Translations under genes and position numbers: made by a program
Shown here: positions 7,830 through 15,769 of the stretch, in pieces
Layout: each line of letters begins with the position of its first letter
Numbering within the stretch: position 1 is the stretch's first letter
NCBI GenBank assembly: GCA_045646845.1
Contig: JAZRLO010000025.1
Span: 19,210-83,209 of the forward strand
Length of the DNA stretch: 64,000 nt
DNA from: HGM04593 sp045646845
GTDB lineage: Bacteria > Bacteroidota > Bacteroidia > Bacteroidales > Bacteroidaceae
Reading direction: 5' to 3'
The notes under the pieces: model-generated
Databases searched by the model: none
What the model saw: the letters and a program-made list of their open reading frames with translations, nothing else
Told to the model about the DNA's origin: nothing

Positions 7830-8849
7830 TTATTCCAGAATTGTCACCCAGCCATAGATATCGGCAACATCGCCATACTGTATTGCACGCAGTCTCTCAT
7901 AGAGTGCCGTAAGCACAGGACCGGGCTTGCCCTCCTTAGCAATGAGATAGCTCTTACCCTCCTCCACATCGTCAATGCGTCCTATCGGTGAAATGACGGC
8001 CGCCGTACCGCAGGCACCGGCCTCCTCGAACGTCAGCAACTCCTCAAGCGGAACAGGACGCTGCTCCACGGTCAACCCCATATCCGCAGCTATGCGCATG
8101 AGGCTGTTGTTGGTAATAGAGGGCAGTATCGACGAAGATTTCGGGGTAATATACTTGTTCTCCTTTATCCCTATGAAGTTGGCAGCACCACACTCGTCGA
8201 TGTATTTTTTCTCCTTTGCATCGAGATATATTTCGCATGCATAACCCTGCTCGTGTGCCGCATAGCTTGCGCGCATTCCTGCCGCATAGTTGCCGCCCAC
8301 CTTGTAACGTCCTGTACCGAGAGGCGCAGCACGGTCAATGTCGCGGAATATCACGCAGTTGTTCACCGCGAAGCCGGCCTTGTAGTAGGGACCTACCGGG
8401 GTAACGAATATTACAAAAAGATACTCCTTCGACGGGTTCACACCCACCTGAGGGCTTGTACCTATAAGAAGCGGACGTATGTAGAGCGAAGCACCGCTCT
8501 CGTACGGCGGCACGAAACGCTCGTTCACCGCAACCACCTTCGTTACCATCTCGCGGAACAACTCAGTGCTCACACGCGGCATCATTATGCCGTCGCAGCT
8601 GCTCTGCAGACGCTCGGCATTTGCCTCGAGACGAAAAATACGTACCTTGCCGTCCTTTCCGCGGAAAGCCTTTAGACCCTCGAACGCATCCTGTCCGTAA
8701 TGCAGACAGGTCGCTGCCATATGCAGGCTTATATGTTCATCCGTGCTTACCTCGACCTCTCCCCATGCACCGTCCTTATAGACGCAGCGCACATTACCGT
8801 CGGTACTGCGGTAGCCGAATCCCAGATTTGACCAATCCAATGTTTCCAT
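7830..8849 (-). CDS. ilvE: Branched-chain amino acid aminotransferase
   Basis: 339 residues, PLP-dependent fold-type IV aminotransferase. It interconverts Val, Leu and Ile with their 2-oxo acids using 2-oxoglutarate/glutamate. Motifs: HYGQDAFEGLKAFRGKDG (about 51), the IRPLLIGTSPQVGV segment (about 126), GRYKVGGNYAAGMRA with the PLP lysine (about 178) and YIDECGAANF (about 215). GTAAVISPIG near residue 282 is the C-terminal family motif. A TAACTTCG sequence about 30 nt upstream on the minus strand is a near match to the -7 consensus. trmB follows. Confidence 0.94.
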   Translation of the reverse strand: METLDWSNLGFGYRSTDGNVRCVYKDGAWGEVEVSTDEHISLHMAATCLHYGQDAFEGLKAFRGKDGKVRIFRLEANAERLQSSCDGIMMPRVSTELFREMVTKVVAVNERFVPPYESGASLYIRPLLIGTSPQVGVNPSKEYLFVIFVTPVGPYYKAGFAVNNCVIFRDIDRAAPLGTGRYKVGGNYAAGMRASYAAHEQGYACEIYLDAKEKKYIDECGAANFIGIKENKYITPKSSSILPSITNNSLMRIAADMGLTVEQRPVPLEELLTFEEAGACGTAAVISPIGRIDDVEEGKSYLIAKEGKPGPVLTALYERLRAIQYGDVADIYGWVTILE

Positions 8850-8922
8850 TATTGTGTATAGTTTTCTTTTTGCGACGCGAAGTTACGCAATTTAGCGGAG
8901 AAGATAAAATTTAGACAACTTC

Positions 8923-9129
8923 TTATTTTTCCTCCTCTTTACCCATACCTTCGATAAGAGCTTTTACCTCCTCATCGACCCTGTATAGCTTGTCGTTGCA
9001 GAAACGGAGCAGTTCTGTAGCCTCCTTCAGCAGCCCGGAAAGTTCATCCACGTCAACCTTACCGCCCTGCACGGCAGCCATTATCTCCTCGAGGCGCGCA
9101 ACAGCCTGCGTGTAAGTCATTTTTTTCAT
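8923..9129 (-). CDS. xseB: Exodeoxyribonuclease VII small subunit
   Basis: 68 residues, the normal size of XseB. The family core MTYTQAVARLEEIMAAVQGG is followed by VDELSGLLKEATELLRFCNDKL, predicted mostly helical. It partners the large subunit in exonuclease VII, which degrades single-stranded DNA from both ends. The start lies 3 nt after the xseA stop on the same strand, so the two are co-transcribed. Confidence 0.93.
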   Translation of the reverse strand: MKKMTYTQAVARLEEIMAAVQGGKVDVDELSGLLKEATELLRFCNDKLYRVDEEVKALIEGMGKEEEK

Positions 9130-9132
9130 ATA

Positions 9133-10389
9133 TCAAACCTTTTTGTTCTTTACTATACTTGTGAATTCGCCGCTGGCAACAGCCGTCGTCACCTCGTCAC
9201 CGGGCTTCACGTCGGCCACAGAGCGTACCGCCTTGCCGTTCACACGCGTTATGCTATACCCCATCGCGAGTATATTCTCGGGCGAAGCGGCATCCATCTT
9301 GCCTTTTATTATCTCCAGCCGGTGTTTCTGCTCCTTAATAAACATCTCCGTTGCCGGGAGAAGCCTTTGCGCAAGCGACTGCAGATACATCCTGCGGTTC
9401 TGCACGCTTAGTGCCGCCGTAACCGGCAGACGCCCTGCCAGAGCATTCATCCGCAGACGTTCGTTCTCCATGCGCGACTTTGCGGCATCGGCAATTGCCT
9501 GCATGGCACCGCCGACGTATGCCGCCTGTTCCAGCATGGCATGAACCAGAAGTTCAGCCGCCGCCGTAGGAGTCTTTGCCCTTGTATGCGCCACCATGTC
9601 GAGCACGCTCTCGTCACGCTGGTGGCCTATGCCTGTAATTATAGGTAAAGGAAACTGCGCGCAGTTGTTGGCAAGGTCGTATGTGTCGAAGCACGAGAGT
9701 TCGCTTACAGCTCCTCCGCCGCGTATTATCACAACCGCATCCCATAAATCAATGGTTTCGGCAATTCGGTTCAAAGCCGCGATTATCCCCTGCTCCACTC
9801 CGCTGCCCTGCATGGGCGAGGGGAAAAGATAAGGATAAAAGACAAAGCCGTAACGGTTGCCCAGCAGCTGGTCGCAGAAATCGCCGTAACCGGCCGCTGT
9901 TGAAGAAGAGATTACCGCAATGCGTTGGGGCAAAAGCGGAAAATCCAGTTCTTTGTTAAGGTCTATAACACCCTCTTCGGTGAGTCTTTTTATTACAAGC
10001 TGACGGCGGCGTGCCATGTCGCCGACCGTATATGCGGGTTCAATGTCACACACATCGAGTGAGTAGCCGTACAGTTCGTGGAAGACAATCTTCACCTGCA
10101 GCAGCACCTTCAGACCCGTGGCAAAAGGTTGCCCGGTCTGTTCAAGAAAATAGGGCCTGAGCAACGTATATATGCGCGACCATATCGTACCTCTCGCCTT
10201 TGCGACAAGCTCGCCCGAAGCCTCGTCACGCTGCACCAGTTCAATGTAACAGTGTCCGTTCGACGCTTCGCGCACCTCGCTCAGCTCACCTGTCACCCAA
10301 TACTGCAACGGCAAGGAGTCGCTCAAGGCATGGCGCACCATATTGTTGAGCGAATAGAGCGTGAGAGGTTCTTCTATGCTATTCATCAC
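9133..10389 (-). CDS. xseA: Exodeoxyribonuclease VII large subunit
   Basis: 418 residues. An N-terminal OB-fold domain (tRNA_anti-like, about 12-110, with YWVTGELSEVREASNGHCYI) precedes the catalytic domain. That domain contains RIAVISSSTAAGYGDF (about 150), VVIIRGGGAVSELSCFD (about 222) and PIITGIGHQRDESVLDMVAH (about 252), the conserved XseA signatures. A coiled-coil-like region follows to about residue 370. A terminal region with GYSITRVNGKAVRS completes the protein. The start overlaps the mnmA 3' end by 11 nt, and xseB follows 3 nt after its stop. Confidence 0.95.
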   Translation of the reverse strand: MMNSIEEPLTLYSLNNMVRHALSDSLPLQYWVTGELSEVREASNGHCYIELVQRDEASGELVAKARGTIWSRIYTLLRPYFLEQTGQPFATGLKVLLQVKIVFHELYGYSLDVCDIEPAYTVGDMARRRQLVIKRLTEEGVIDLNKELDFPLLPQRIAVISSSTAAGYGDFCDQLLGNRYGFVFYPYLFPSPMQGSGVEQGIIAALNRIAETIDLWDAVVIIRGGGAVSELSCFDTYDLANNCAQFPLPIITGIGHQRDESVLDMVAHTRAKTPTAAAELLVHAMLEQAAYVGGAMQAIADAAKSRMENERLRMNALAGRLPVTAALSVQNRRMYLQSLAQRLLPATEMFIKEQKHRLEIIKGKMDAASPENILAMGYSITRVNGKAVRSVADVKPGDEVTTAVASGEFTSIVKNKKV

Positions 10390-11485
10390 TGTTTATCCAT
10401 TGATTGATTCCGCGCTGGTCCGCTATGAAAGCACCACCGACCACGGTATTGCCACTGTAGAACACCGCCGACTGCCCCGGTGTTATGGCCGACACCTCTT
10501 CCTGGAGACGCACGAGCCAACGGCCGTCGCCTACAGGCTGCGGCGCACTGCACTTTACAGGACGGCTGCGGTAACGCACGCGCACTGCAAGATCCGCGGG
10601 CACACCGCCAGTCCAGTGCGGTTCATCGACAAGCATATATCTTGTCAGCAGTTCGTCTTCCTTACCCAGCATCACTGTATTCTTTGCGGCATTTATCTTT
10701 ATCACGTAGGCCGGATGACCCAATGCAATTCCAAGCCCCTTCCGTTGCCCTATGGTGTAGAACGGGAATCCCTGGTGCCTACCCAGCACCCGTCCCCGGC
10801 TGTCAACAAAGGAACCGCCGCCGAAACGGCTGTCGATTCCAGGGACATGACTGCGCATAAAATCGCGGTAGTCGCCCGGAATGAAACAGACCTCCATGCT
10901 CTCGCCGCCCTCGGCGACCCGGCTCATGCCCTTGCCGGCCAGATATTCCACGACCTGAGGTTTCTCCATTCCGCCCAAAGGGAAAATCACGCGCGAAAGC
11001 TGCTTCTGCGTAAGCCTCCACAAAAAATAGCTCTGGTCCTTGCGGTCGTCATCGCCGGTAACAATGTAGTAGCGTCCGTCATCAAATTTCACCTGCACAT
11101 AGTGCCCGGTGGCGATATTGCGGCATCCCGTCCTGTCGGCCCACTCTTCGAGCAGGGCGAACTTGACAAGCGGATTGCAGTTCACACAGGGATTCGGAGT
11201 CCTGCCCGAAAGATATTCTGCCACGAAAGGCTCTATCACCTTTTCGCGGAAGCTCTCCCTTATGTCCGCTACATGATGCTCAATCCCGAGGCCGGATGCC
11301 AATTCCACGGCAGCACGCGCGGCCTCCTCACCGGAATCGGAGGTTATAAAAGTGAGACCCACCACCCGATAGCCCTGTTCGAGGAGCATGCAGCACACGG
11401 CGGTACTGTCTATACCGCCGCTCATCCCTACGAGAACACTTCTGTTCTCCGGAATATCTGCCATTCCAGATTTTACGGACTCCAT
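10379..11485 (-). CDS. mnmA: tRNA-specific 2-thiouridylase MnmA
   Basis: About 368 residues from the ATG at 11485; a start at 11464 (MADIPENRSVLVG) is equally possible. I did not take the longer frame to 11536 because it runs through the promoter of the opposite gene. MnmA forms the 2-thio group of U34 in Lys, Glu and Gln tRNAs. Motifs: P-loop LVGMSGGIDSTAVC, the catalytic Cys in TPNPCVNCNPLVKF, ATGHYV, KDQSYFLW, EVCFIPGDYRDFM and FYTIGQRKGLGIALG. It is first in the minus-strand mnmA-xseA-xseB group. Confidence 0.93.
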   Translation of the reverse strand: MESVKSGMADIPENRSVLVGMSGGIDSTAVCCMLLEQGYRVVGLTFITSDSGEEAARAAVELASGLGIEHHVADIRESFREKVIEPFVAEYLSGRTPNPCVNCNPLVKFALLEEWADRTGCRNIATGHYVQVKFDDGRYYIVTGDDDRKDQSYFLWRLTQKQLSRVIFPLGGMEKPQVVEYLAGKGMSRVAEGGESMEVCFIPGDYRDFMRSHVPGIDSRFGGGSFVDSRGRVLGRHQGFPFYTIGQRKGLGIALGHPAYVIKINAAKNTVMLGKEDELLTRYMLVDEPHWTGGVPADLAVRVRYRSRPVKCSAPQPVGDGRWLVRLQEEVSAITPGQSAVFYSGNTVVGGAFIADQRGINQWINSDE

Positions 11486-11506
11486 TAAAGTATCAAAAAA
11501 AAATAC

Positions 11507-11514
11507 TACTTTTG
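11507..11514 (+). promoter_or_regulatory. -7 box for the MATE transporter gene
   Basis: TACTTTTG matches TAnnTTTG and lies 78 nt upstream of the MATE start codon in the divergent gap with mnmA. No TTTG is seen at the standard upstream spacing. Confidence 0.5.
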
Positions 11515-11591
11515 CAACTGCAGACGGTTGCCTCAACCGTTACACAAAGGTAAATCATTTTTGCGACTACCGAACGTATTTTATATTTTTT

Positions 11592-12980
11592 ATGAGCAAG
11601 ACACACGGAAAAAAAGTACCAACGGAACTGGGAACAGAAAAAGTCGGCAAACTTCTCAGACAATATGCCATCCCGGCAATCATTGCACAGATAGCCGCAT
11701 CGCTGTACAACCTGATAGACCGCGCCTTCATAGGACACATGCCCGATGTGGGTCCAGAGGCCATTTCGGGACTCACGAACACGTTCCCCTTCATGAACCT
11801 GTCCGTTGCATTCGGCGCAATGATAGGCGTAGGCGGCGCGACACTCCTTTCGGTGAGATTGGGGCAGCGCGATTATGATTCAGCAAAGAGCATTCTCGGC
11901 AACCTGGTAACGCTCAACGTCATTGTCGGTTTCCTTTTCGCAGCAGTATCGTTCCTGTTCATAGACGAGATTCTCCTTTTCTTCGGAGCAAGCGAAAACA
12001 CACTGCCTTTTGCCCGCGACTACATGGAAGTCATACTGCTCGGCAACATCATCACCCACCTGTATTTCGGTATCAATGCAGCCCTGCGCTCATCGGGACA
12101 CCCCAAGCAGGCAATGACAGCAACCATCATGACAGTGATAATGAATGCCGTACTGACACCGATATTCATTTTCTGGTTCGGCATGGGAATACGCGGTGCG
12201 GCACTTGCGACAATCGTCGCACAGGCTATCACACTTGTCTGGCAGATGAAGCTGTTGAGCAACCCCAACGAACTTCTCCACCTGCAGCGCGGCATATACA
12301 GGCTCAAAAGCGAGATTGTAAGCAAGGTCCTGCGCATCGGAATGTCGCCCTTTCTCATAAACACGGCAGCCTGCATGGTAGTAATCATAATAAACAAGGG
12401 ACTGAGGGCATACAGCCCTACGCCACACCTTGGAGACGTTTATACCGCGGCTTACGGCATATCCAACAGCATGCAGTTCATCTTCGTAATGATAGTGCTC
12501 GGACTGACACAGGGAATGCAACCCATCGTAAGTTACAACTACGGGGCGAAGCATCCCGACAGAGTACGCAGAGCCTTGACCCTAACCATCATATGGGCGA
12601 CATTGGTAACCACAATAGGAGGAGTCGTGTGCGTAGGATTCCCCGACATTGTAGTACGGATATTCACCACAGACCCCGAATATATCACAAGTGCGTCGAG
12701 GGTAATGAGAATCATGTGCATATTTATGCCTGTCATCGGTTTCCAGCTTGTTACAACCAATTTCTTCCAGAGCATAGGCAAGGTGAACAAGTCTATATTC
12801 CTGTCACTCACACGTCAGGTTCTAATGCTCATACCCCTACTCATCATACTTCCGAAATTCTATAGTGTCGATGGCGTATGGTACAGCATGCCGGCTTCGG
12901 ACATTGTAGCAGCAATACTTACAATGATAATGCTTGCAATACAGTTCCGCGAATGGAAACGCGAGAGAATTGAAGCATAA
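11592..12980 (+). CDS. MATE family efflux transporter
   Basis: 462 residues from the ATG at 11592 (MSKTHGKKVPTELGTEKVGK), which fits the usual MATE size; upstream codons are promoter sequence. About twelve hydrophobic helices in two halves. Family sequence includes PAIIAQIAASLYNLIDRAFIG near 34-54 and the equivalent second-half segment AYGISNSMQFIFVMIVLGLTQGMQPIVSYNYGA (about 288-320). MATE proteins are inner-membrane Na+ or H+ antiporters exporting cationic drugs or metabolites; the substrate cannot be told here. A cytidylate-kinase-like gene follows 18 nt later. Confidence 0.92.
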   Translation: MSKTHGKKVPTELGTEKVGKLLRQYAIPAIIAQIAASLYNLIDRAFIGHMPDVGPEAISGLTNTFPFMNLSVAFGAMIGVGGATLLSVRLGQRDYDSAKSILGNLVTLNVIVGFLFAAVSFLFIDEILLFFGASENTLPFARDYMEVILLGNIITHLYFGINAALRSSGHPKQAMTATIMTVIMNAVLTPIFIFWFGMGIRGAALATIVAQAITLVWQMKLLSNPNELLHLQRGIYRLKSEIVSKVLRIGMSPFLINTAACMVVIIINKGLRAYSPTPHLGDVYTAAYGISNSMQFIFVMIVLGLTQGMQPIVSYNYGAKHPDRVRRALTLTIIWATLVTTIGGVVCVGFPDIVVRIFTTDPEYITSASRVMRIMCIFMPVIGFQLVTTNFFQSIGKVNKSIFLSLTRQVLMLIPLLIILPKFYSVDGVWYSMPASDIVAAILTMIMLAIQFREWKRERIEA

Positions 12981-12998
12981 ACAAAAAAACGGACAAAA

Positions 12999-13619
12999 AT
13001 GGACAACACAGTAATTTCAATAGGCCGCGAATTGGGCAGCGGCGGCAAGGAGATAGCCGAAATGCTTGCAAACCGTCTCGGATTCAAGTTCTACGACCGC
13101 AAACTTCTTGAGGTTGCAGCACGTGAGAGCGGATTCGACACGACAGTGTTCGAGAATGCCGACGAGCGCGAAACGAACAGTTTCCTGGGAAGCATATTCA
13201 GCATACACGGTTCCATAGCCAATGTTATTTCGGGCGGCAACTGCATTGACAGCGACCAGATATTCTCCATGCAGAGTGAAACCATACGCAATATTGCCGA
13301 AAAGGAGAACTGCGTCATCGTAGGACGCTGTGCCGAATATGTCCTGCGCAACCATCCGCGCATGACAAGCATCTTCATCACCGCCAACCACGAAGACCGC
13401 ATAACATACATAATGAACCATGAGGGCAAGAGCCGGGACGAGGCCATAGAGACCATAGACAAAGGCGACAAGCGTCGCCGTCAATACCACGACTACTATG
13501 CCACGACACGTTGGGGCGAGGCACGCTGTTACGACATATGCATAAACGCATCACAGCTTGGACTCCATGGCACGACAGAATTCCTCTACAACTACATAAA
13601 GCAGCGTTTCGGATTATGA
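12999..13619 (+). CDS. Cytidylate kinase-like family protein
   Basis: 206 residues of the cytidylate-kinase-2 type P-loop family. The N-terminus VISIGRELGSGGKEIAEMLA holds the nucleotide-binding loop, then FYDRKLLEVAARESG (about 31). NCVIVGRCAEYVLRNHP near 105 and AITYIMNHEGKSRDEA-type sequence near 130-147 follow the family pattern. Canonical Cmk phosphorylates CMP/dCMP; the substrate of this subgroup is not established. Its stop overlaps the start of the phosphoesterase gene (ATGA), so the pair is translationally coupled. Confidence 0.85.
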   Translation: MDNTVISIGRELGSGGKEIAEMLANRLGFKFYDRKLLEVAARESGFDTTVFENADERETNSFLGSIFSIHGSIANVISGGNCIDSDQIFSMQSETIRNIAEKENCVIVGRCAEYVLRNHPRMTSIFITANHEDRITYIMNHEGKSRDEAIETIDKGDKRRRQYHDYYATTRWGEARCYDICINASQLGLHGTTEFLYNYIKQRFGL

Positions 13620-14104
13620 AACGCATAGGGCTCATGTCCGACACCCACGCATGGTGGGACGACAAATACCTCATCCATTTCAACGACTGTGACGAGATAT
13701 GGCATGCCGGAGACATCGGCAGCCAGCTTGTCATAGACAGACTGGCAGAACATTGTCCCGTACGTGCCGTATGCGGCAACATTGACGGACGCGAACTGAG
13801 CCTCCGATTCGACGACATCGAGACATTCACCGTAGAAGAGTGCAAAGTGGTGATGACCCACATCGGCGGCTACCCCGGCAAATACGACCGCACCATATAC
13901 GGTATCCTTTGCAAGGAGAGACCGCAGCTGTTCATATCCGGACACTCGCACATCCTCAAGGTCATGTACGACAACACAATAGGTTGCCTGCACATAAACC
14001 CTGGAGCCGCAGGGCGACAAGGTTGGCAACAGGTGCGTACATTGGTAAAGTTCACAATTGACGGAAAGGAGATAAAGGAACTTGAAGTAATTGAGCTTGC
14101 TTAA
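13616..14104 (+). CDS. Metallophosphoesterase, YfcE family
   Basis: 162 residues from the ATG at 13616, which overlaps the preceding stop by 4 nt; longer readings would extend into that gene. Calcineurin-type metal-binding motifs in order: GLMSDTHAWWDD (D-x-H), IWHAGDIGS (GD), VCGNIDGRE (GN), MTHIGGYPGKY (H) and FISGHSHILKV (GHSH). YfcE-like proteins hydrolyse phosphodiesters with Mn2+; the natural substrate is unknown. Confidence 0.9.
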   Translation: MKRIGLMSDTHAWWDDKYLIHFNDCDEIWHAGDIGSQLVIDRLAEHCPVRAVCGNIDGRELSLRFDDIETFTVEECKVVMTHIGGYPGKYDRTIYGILCKERPQLFISGHSHILKVMYDNTIGCLHINPGAAGRQGWQQVRTLVKFTIDGKEIKELEVIELA

Positions 14105-14128
14105 TTTGCTTCGCAAATCCAGGAGTTG

Positions 14129-14222
14129 CCGTCAGGCAATGCCCGTCAGAGCAAGTGAATAGCATTTTAGCCCCTTTGCAACCTTTTCGCCCCTTTGGGC
14201 CTTTTTGCCCTTTTATATTTTT
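14129..14222 (+). repeat. CCGTCAGG / GCCTTTT repeat block, copy 1
   Basis: First copy of a family with the pattern CCGTCAGGCAA...GCCCGTCAG...AGCATTTTAGCCCCTTT followed by alternating CCTTT-CGCC-CTTTTGGG units. Other copies are at 20851-21140 (two), 28511-28590, 31742-31905 (reverse) and 33238-33366 (reverse). No protein-coding signal. Confidence 0.75.
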
Positions 14223-14256
14223 GGAACCATAACGATGCTATCAGCGAACACAGGCG

Positions 14257-14390
14257 AACTCCCTCCGCAACAGAGTTGCTCGCCCCTCTTCAAAAAGAGG
14301 GGCAGTTTGGACGCTGATGCGTAAGAGGGACAGTTTATTGAAACTCCGCCTCTTTGGGAAGAGGAGGTGTCACAAAGTGACGGAGGAGTT
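14257..14390. repeat. AACTCC-terminated hairpin repeat, divergent copy
   Basis: Starts AACTCCCTCC at 14257 and ends GGAGGAGTT at 14390. The left part is the right-end module of the family in reverse: small hairpin GCAACAGAGTTGC, then CCCCTCTTCAAAAAGAGGGG, then GGACGCTGATGCG. The right part has CCTCTTTGGGAAGAGG and GTCACAAAGTGAC hairpins. The remaining gap between the phosphoesterase and the methyltransferase genes (14391-14499) has no recognisable feature. Confidence 0.75.
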
Positions 14391-14499
14391 TAAAACAGAG
14401 GGACAGTTTTATTTCATGTAGCGCGGGGCACTGATAAAAAAGCCTACAATGGTAATTCCAAAGAAAACCATTGGTGTTCAATAATAGAATATAATGGCA

Positions 14500-15687
14500 T
14501 CAGCCATTCACTGAATCACATTTCCGGCATAACACAAGAACCTTTCCACCGTCATTGAGAGTAGTGGCAAAAATATAACAGTCGCCCCCATCGGCAAGTT
14601 TCAGCCTTTTCCGCAGCTGCTGTACCGATTCGGGGAAATTGCGCACGGCAATATTCGCCTTTCCCAAAGCCTGCACACTCTTCAGTTCACTCTTCGAGAA
14701 ACCGCAAACACGCTCAACGCGGAAAATACGCCCCGGAAAGTCACTCACAAGAGTATCGGAGGTATAAAGCTGGCTGTTCGGATGAAGTTTTTCAACTCCG
14801 AGCCGTGCCGACAACGCGCCGTGGCAGCCGGCCTTCATTATCGCAGCGTCAGGCTCATACAGATAGCAGCCCGGCGTATCGCAATATTTCACAGCCGCAT
14901 CACGCGAAGCGGCATCGAATGTAAACGACCGGCTACCGCCTGGAGCAATATTCACACAGTGGAATGGAATTTCGCCACCGGCATTCCTGCCCAGAACCAG
15001 CAGCAACTCTTTGCACTCGTTGTTTACAGCCACTACATGCACCGCCTCTACGCTGCGGAGCTGACGGCAGGCCTGTGTAATGTCAAGCATCGGGGAGCAC
15101 TTTACCATCACTTTCGATGCCTTTGCCAACAACAGCTCCTCCATAGCCACCACATCCGGCTCACAGTCGCTCAAGGCAACGACTTTGCGCCCTTCACCAT
15201 CGCGGCGTGCCGGGTCAACGAATATCCAATCGAGCTGTGGCAGACGTTCAAGCAGCTCCTCGCTGTTGCCGTTGAGTACTTTTGCATGACCAAGCCCGAG
15301 CAACGGAAAGTTATGCCCTGCTGTCCCGCAAAGCCTCTCGTTCCGTTCAATGTAGAAAGCCTCATCGAACCCACGCGCAATATAACTGAAGTCTATGCCG
15401 AAACCGCCCGTAAGGTCGGCAAAACGCGAGCCCGACAGGAACGCGCTCTTGTATTTTGCAGTACTTTCGCTCGAACACTGCTCCATTGAGATACGCGGCG
15501 GATAGAGCAGACCATCTACGGCCGCCCATGCCGGCAGTTTTTCACACGCCTGTTGCCACCCCTCAATCTGCACCAGAGCCTCGCGCATATCCACTCCGGG
15601 ATAGCGTGCGGCCTGCAGCGCAAGCTTGCGTGTGTCGTCGTTGCGGTGGGCTTTTATAAACTCTATGGTATCGGTACTGAGCATCAT
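14500..15687 (-). CDS. Class I SAM-dependent methyltransferase with THUMP-like C-terminal domain
   Basis: 395 residues. A helical N-terminal part precedes a SAM-binding Rossmann core: FADLTGGFGIDFSYIARGF near 91-109, FYIERNERLC (about 113), then IFVDPARRDGEGRKV near 155, a DPARR motif typical of the family. The C-terminal ~100 residues resemble the THUMP-like domain of these proteins, with the end CYIFATTLNDGGKVLVLCRK. Related proteins are annotated as putative RNA or nucleic-acid methyltransferases; the target is unknown. It lies 82 nt past the pckA stop, beyond a strong terminator, so it is probably transcribed separately. Confidence 0.8.
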   Translation of the reverse strand: MMLSTDTIEFIKAHRNDDTRKLALQAARYPGVDMREALVQIEGWQQACEKLPAWAAVDGLLYPPRISMEQCSSESTAKYKSAFLSGSRFADLTGGFGIDFSYIARGFDEAFYIERNERLCGTAGHNFPLLGLGHAKVLNGNSEELLERLPQLDWIFVDPARRDGEGRKVVALSDCEPDVVAMEELLLAKASKVMVKCSPMLDITQACRQLRSVEAVHVVAVNNECKELLLVLGRNAGGEIPFHCVNIAPGGSRSFTFDAASRDAAVKYCDTPGCYLYEPDAAIMKAGCHGALSARLGVEKLHPNSQLYTSDTLVSDFPGRIFRVERVCGFSKSELKSVQALGKANIAVRNFPESVQQLRKRLKLADGGDCYIFATTLNDGGKVLVLCRKCDSVNG

Positions 15688-15714
15688 TGTCGGTCTTTAC
15701 TGCGCGAAGATAAT

Positions 15715-15746
15715 AAAAAAGCGTCTGCCCCGAAAGGAGCAGACGC
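15715..15746 (-). terminator. Rho-independent terminator of pckA
   Basis: On the minus strand a stem GCGTCTGCTCC pairs with GGGGCAGACGC around a short CTTTC loop, followed by TTTTTTA. It lies 24 nt after the pckA stop. Confidence 0.9.
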
Positions 15747-15769
15747 CGGTATTTGGTTCCTTACTTATA

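Noticed and set aside
10361..11488. Long plus-strand open frame opposite mnmA
   Set aside because: It is antisense to mnmA, which has all thiouridylase motifs; the plus translation has no family pattern.
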